From Tetmemena sp. SeJ-2015 (Eukaryota; Ciliophora; Spirotrichea; Sporadotrichida; Oxytrichidae), in NCBI GenBank assembly GCA_027382625.1, contig JAJKFJ010020962.1:1-20800 (forward strand): a stretch of DNA of 20,800 bases, given 5' to 3'. Shown one piece after another: positions 17,460 through 20,800 of this stretch. The first letter of the stretch is position 1. Every line of letters starts with the position of its first letter. Both the position numbers and the translations under genes were made by a program. The notes beneath the pieces were generated by a model. It ran no database searches and was not told the origin of the DNA. It saw only the letters and a list, made by a program, of their open reading frames with translations.

Positions 17460-18842
17460 ATGAAACGTCAATATCTCTAGTCAGAGAATTCTTCATGCGA
17501 AGAGTACTCTGAAGTCGATTAAGATAATTATCAGGAAATTGACTCTCCTCATATTTCAAAGCCCAATTTAAAAAGACACTGTCAAGGATTCTCAAATCAT
17601 GTACTGCTGAATAGTTAATCTTAAAGAAATGATGAGAAAGAATAATTGAAACTATTCGCAATTGAAGCAAATCTAAATTTACTAAAGTAATAAAATAACT
17701 TTGCCCTACCCAGAGAGGAAACTACATTCTCTAAGAGACCTCAAATTTAAACTATCTATGCGAAAGTTGACTCTAAGGTTTAGGAGTGTAGTAAATTTTA
17801 AAATAAAGTTGCAAAAGCAAATCTTTCTAAACTCAAACCTCGCTATTTTATGAAACTTAAGAAACTGAAAAATACAATAGGGGAATATGTAGGCAATAAG
17901 TATGTTAGAAGGGAGTCAAATGCTATTGACTAAAGTTAAATTACTTAATAATAGTAAGAGCGTATTGCATATAGCAATAATAAGAACACAGAGGAGGAAG
18001 CTATTAAAAAAGACCTATTTGAATTTTTGATGAAAGCTTGTGAAAAAGATGATGATGATAAAAATGATGATGATGAAGAAGATAAAGAAAAAAACGATAT
18101 TTTCTCTTAAAAAGATCATCTCTCTACCTAATCAAGTGAAAAGAGTTAGGAAGAGAAAAAGAACCCATTTTTAAAAGAGTAAGCACAATAGCAACAAATT
18201 ATATCTTCATTCCATGCCTATTCTGATATAGATTCAGATGATGAAGAACATGTCAGGTATGAAGTTTTTAGAGAATAAGATGTATTTGGACCTGATCATT
18301 TGAGTGAAATGGCTGATGCATTAAAAGAGGTAAGTAGTAATTATGTTTCTTAATATATTTTATAGATTTAAACGAATGAAGACGACGAAGATGTAGAGAG
18401 CAATTCAGAATTAGTTGAACAAGGAATAAATAATTGCAGTGTGGATTTGGGAAACTTCATTTCTCAGCTTACAAATGGCTGGTCTCAAAGGCATGATTTC
18501 TTTTACCAGAGAGCGACTGAGGAAGAAAGGTAATTATTTGAACAAGAGAAGATTATAAATTAGAGGCACAGTAGCTAATCAGAAGATAATGATGAGTGCC
18601 AAATTACGGGAGTAGGAAATGACAGCTTTGATAAATATGTTGAGGATGGGAATTGCGAGTTTCTATTTTAGGCATAATCTGGACTTAAGATAAGGCCAGT
18701 ATTTGCATAGAACTATAGACGCTTTTTCAATTTAGGAGATTTAAAATTTTTCCACTCCAATAGAAGCGAATATGAAAACCGATCTAGATCCAATTCAATA
18801 GTTGATCTCGTTTCTCTTAGTGGAGACGATGAAGATGAATGA
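17460..18842 (+). CDS. Gene Y: unrecognised acidic protein of ~448 aa
   Basis: Function unknown. It has the longest uninterrupted coding region here: ATG 17460 to TGA 18840-18842 with no IES needed, only a proposed 36-nt intron at 18330-18365. Many TAA/TAG codons serve as Gln, often in runs (QITQQQQE, QAQQQQ). The N-terminus starts MKRQYLQSENSSCEEYSEVD. Residues about 110-160 are basic (LSKLKPRYFMKLKKLK). A strongly acidic block near 200-220 reads KDDDDKNDDDEEDKEKND, and further acidic clusters (DSDDEEH, NEDDEDVE) follow. The tail is Ser/Arg-rich, then acidic (ENRSRSNSIVDLVSLSGDDE). This charge pattern suits a nuclear or chaperone-like disordered protein, but that is inference. It converges with gene V, whose stop is 111 bp away. 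Confidence 0.8.
18330..18365 (+). other. Probable 36-nt intron in gene Y
   Basis: GTAAGTAGT...TTTTATAG between GAG (ALKE) and ATT TAA ACG (IQT). It is a good donor and acceptor and AT-rich. It is a multiple of three without TGA, so the frame alone does not force splicing. Confidence 0.7.
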
Positions 18843-18953
18843 GTCTATAAAGAAAGAAAATTTAACTTAGAGCAAAATAGCTTCATTTATTTAAGTAAAA
18901 ATAAAAAATTATGAAACACACCTCTTTATGTTATTAAATTATAGTATTTTTTC
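18843..18953. terminator. Convergent 3' intergenic region between genes Y and V
   Basis: 111 bp of AT-rich DNA between two facing stop codons. It should hold both 3' ends. No specific processing signal can be named. Confidence 0.4.
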
Positions 18954-20302
18954 TCAAATGCTAACTTGTTTCCTTTTATTTTTATTGGATAGTAATTTAC
19001 TTGAATCAATAACATCCATGATGTTTTTCCTAACGATAATCTATTTTTCGATTTTTGAATATGAGCCCTTAGAGCAGTTCAGATCTTATTCTTGAATGGA
19101 AATTAAGTTGGACTTATTGTTGTTGTCGTTCATTAAAAAATCATTGGGGGGGGGCCTTTCCTCGTCATCCACTTTTTTCATGAAAATATGAAAAATCACT
19201 ATACAGCCTAAAATCAGCCAAAAACAACAATTGCTTTGTCCAAATTCAAATCCAAAAGGTTAAACCTGCTCATATTCTTTAATTTATAAAATTTGGGAGA
19301 ACCTAAAAAGAAAATTTATTTTAAAAAATTTAATTGCAAAAAGATTGTTAAATAATTTTAGAAAATTAAATGGCTTAATAGGTTTATGGTTTCTAATTTA
19401 ACGATTAATTCATATATTTCTAAATTTATATATAAGAGCTTTAGAATTCTCTTACTTTAGAGCATACATTAAAGCCTAGTTAGTTTTAAAAATTAGCATC
19501 TTTATATTTATTATTTATTTTAACAATTTTTTAAGAAATCCTATTTTTTATATCTATAAAGTAGTCTTAAAGATTAATTTTTCCGGCCCTCTGCATGTAA
19601 AAATCAAAAGACGTTTCCTCTATATTGATAAATATGACTAGGTTAGACACTTTGGATTTGAATTTGGACAAAAGAATTGTTGTTTTTTGGTGATTTTAGG
19701 CTAGATAGTGATTTTTCATATTTTCATGAAAAAAGTGGATGACGAGGAAAGCCCCCCCCCCCAAATCATTTTTAATATCTGCTCTTAAATCGATATCTAG
19801 TGAGTATATTCCCTCCTCACCAATAGAGAAAATCAAAAATGTTTATAAAATATTATCTGAAGAAAGTGTCCTTTATTGAAAATTATAACTGTGCTAAAAT
19901 AAATTTCTTCCTCGTAAATAGTCTAAATTCCCTTATCACTCTGACTCTTTATACTTTTTGGGCTTGCCCTTTCATAGTTAGCTTCAATTCTTATGCTTCT
20001 AGATAAACTCTCTTCCAGCTCTACTTCATTTTGCTAAAATTTACTCTTCTGAAATACTTTCTTCTTTCTATAAACATAAGTACAATACAACTTTAATGTT
20101 TATAATTTAATTCTAGAAGAGCCACGTATCATTTTATCATCATTAAGAATTTCATGCAACAGAAAATCATCTTATGCTGCTATGGCTTATGACTCCTTCT
20201 TTATAAAAATATGCAAATAAATTCTAAGGAATTTTCTAAAAGGTAAAAATTCTTAAGTGGATATAATGTTTGAGATTTCAGGGTGTTTTCAGTACTTTCC
20301 AT
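18954..20302 (-). CDS. Gene V: unrecognised protein, interrupted by a TIR element and a short IES
   Basis: Function unknown. On the minus strand, ATG 20302 starts MESTENTLKSQTLYPLKNF. An unresolved insert (about 20080-20220) separates this from a frame reading QQNEVELEESLSRSIRIEAN and SPKSIKSQSDKGIQTIYEE. Deleting the 95-nt IES (direct repeat GAGGA) joins this to GIYSLDIDLRADIKND. Deleting the 617-bp TIR element at AATGATTT then joins to FLMNDNNNKSNLISIQEQ, and onward through KNIMDVIDSSKLL to TGA 18954-18956. Two independent frame restorations on one strand make the call firm. The composition is polar, Ser/Asn/Glu-rich. Its start lies about 70 bp inside the right inverted repeat. Confidence 0.75.
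19146..19762. mobile_element. TIR element (TE-D), 617 bp, acting as an IES in gene V, pointer AAATCATT
   Basis: It has nearly perfect terminal inverted repeats of about 110 bp, tipped by G9/C11 runs followed by CTTTCCTCGTCATCCAC and the TTTTTTCATGAAAATATGAA stretch. The 8-base direct repeat AAATCATT flanks it at 19138-19145 and 19763-19770. Removing the element plus one repeat fuses ADIKND to FLMNDNNN in gene V without a frame change. The interior, about 390 bp, is AT-rich with no transposase seen, so this looks like a MITE-type copy. Related, more decayed copy at 8526-9200. Confidence 0.9.
19814..19908 (-). other. 95-nt IES in gene V, pointer GAGGA
   Basis: TCCTC (GAGGA on the coding strand) lies at 19814-19818 and 19909-19913, in the same codon phase. 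Excision joins GIQTIYEE to GIYSLDI. Unexcised, the frame reaches a TGA inside the insert. Confidence 0.75.
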
Positions 20303-20372
20303 CCCGACTACTTGGAAAACTTCAGATTACGAAATACTTAAAAAAAAGATAAAAAATATTTCTAATATAGGT

Positions 20373-20800
20373 AGGAATTTAATGAAAATTAGGAGATTGT
20401 TAAATTAAATCAAAAATTAATGATCAATTTACTATAGTTAAAAATCAGAAATTAAATATATAAATACGACTGATCCAACTTATTCCTATTTTAAGAATTA
20501 TTGACCTAAATCGTGATTTTCATAATAATATACCCTGGATCATTTATATTTATATCAATTCCGCGTGATTTTCAGAATAATCGAGCGATTCGGGTTCAGA
20601 TCGGGGTCGAAATCAAAAATTGTGATATATAATAGTTGATCTTTGGACTAAAATTTATAAAATAAGCAACTTAAATCTTAAAACTGAAATCAAAACTATG
20701 GCTTCGCCAACTTTCTTGGCCAACCTGGACTCTGAACTGCCGATTTCTAACTTTTTAGTACGATTTCAAACATTTTTGGCCCCCGTGGAACGATTTGGGG
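20373..20800 (-). repeat. Right arm of the ~430-bp inverted repeat
   Basis: Reverse-complement partner of 304-730. It runs to the window edge, so its true end is unknown. It begins about 70 bases upstream of the gene V start codon. Confidence 0.9.

Noticed and set aside
17455..17670. 71-codon minus-strand ORF
   Set aside because: Lies antisense to the 5' end of gene Y.
1..20800. Telomeric C4A4 repeats, CRISPR arrays, rRNA or bacterial-type operons
   Set aside because: Scanned by eye; none present.

Overview
The window looks like germline (micronuclear) DNA of a spirotrich ciliate related to Oxytricha or Stylonychia. It is very AT-rich. Every convincing reading frame needs TAA and TAG read as glutamine, with TGA as the only stop. 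Introns are short GT-AG introns. The decisive signal is that reading frames are broken by AT-rich inserts of 16 to about 600 bases, each flanked by a 3-8 base direct repeat. Removing one repeat plus the insert restores a sensible protein. That is the behaviour of internal eliminated sequences (IESs) with pointers. A standard-code ORF search finds essentially no genes here, because it sees only short shadows on the wrong strand or frame.

Layout. Bases 1-303 hold no gene. An inverted repeat of about 430 bp occupies 304-730, and its partner is 20373-20800. Between them lie, in order: gene P copy A (+, 774-3157), gene N (-, 3483-3971), protein kinase K1 (+, about 4276-6055), gene P copy B (+, 6248-8305), a spacer with a TIR element (8526-9200) and a 0.9-kb palindrome (9791-10712), protein kinase K2 (+, 11252-13213 and probably beyond), a fragmented coding tract (13191-14177), a silent AT-rich stretch, and four unrecognised + strand coding units W, X, Z and Y (15175-18842). 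Gene V (-, 18954-20302) comes last. P-A/K1 and P-B/K2 form a diverged tandem duplication of a P-kinase unit.

Mobile DNA and genes are interleaved. Three terminal-inverted-repeat elements (2779-3103, 4724-5067, 19146-19762) each sit inside a gene between 7-8 base direct repeats, and precise removal restores the reading frame in all three. About ten much smaller IESs show the same logic. The kinases keep the VAIK lysine, HRD or HKD, DFG and APE motifs and should be active after DNA rearrangement. The other proteins are not recognised. Their coding status rests on long TGA-free frames, natural composition, frame restoration at direct repeats and, for P, protein-level conservation between copies. 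All calls come from reading the sequence; no database search was possible.
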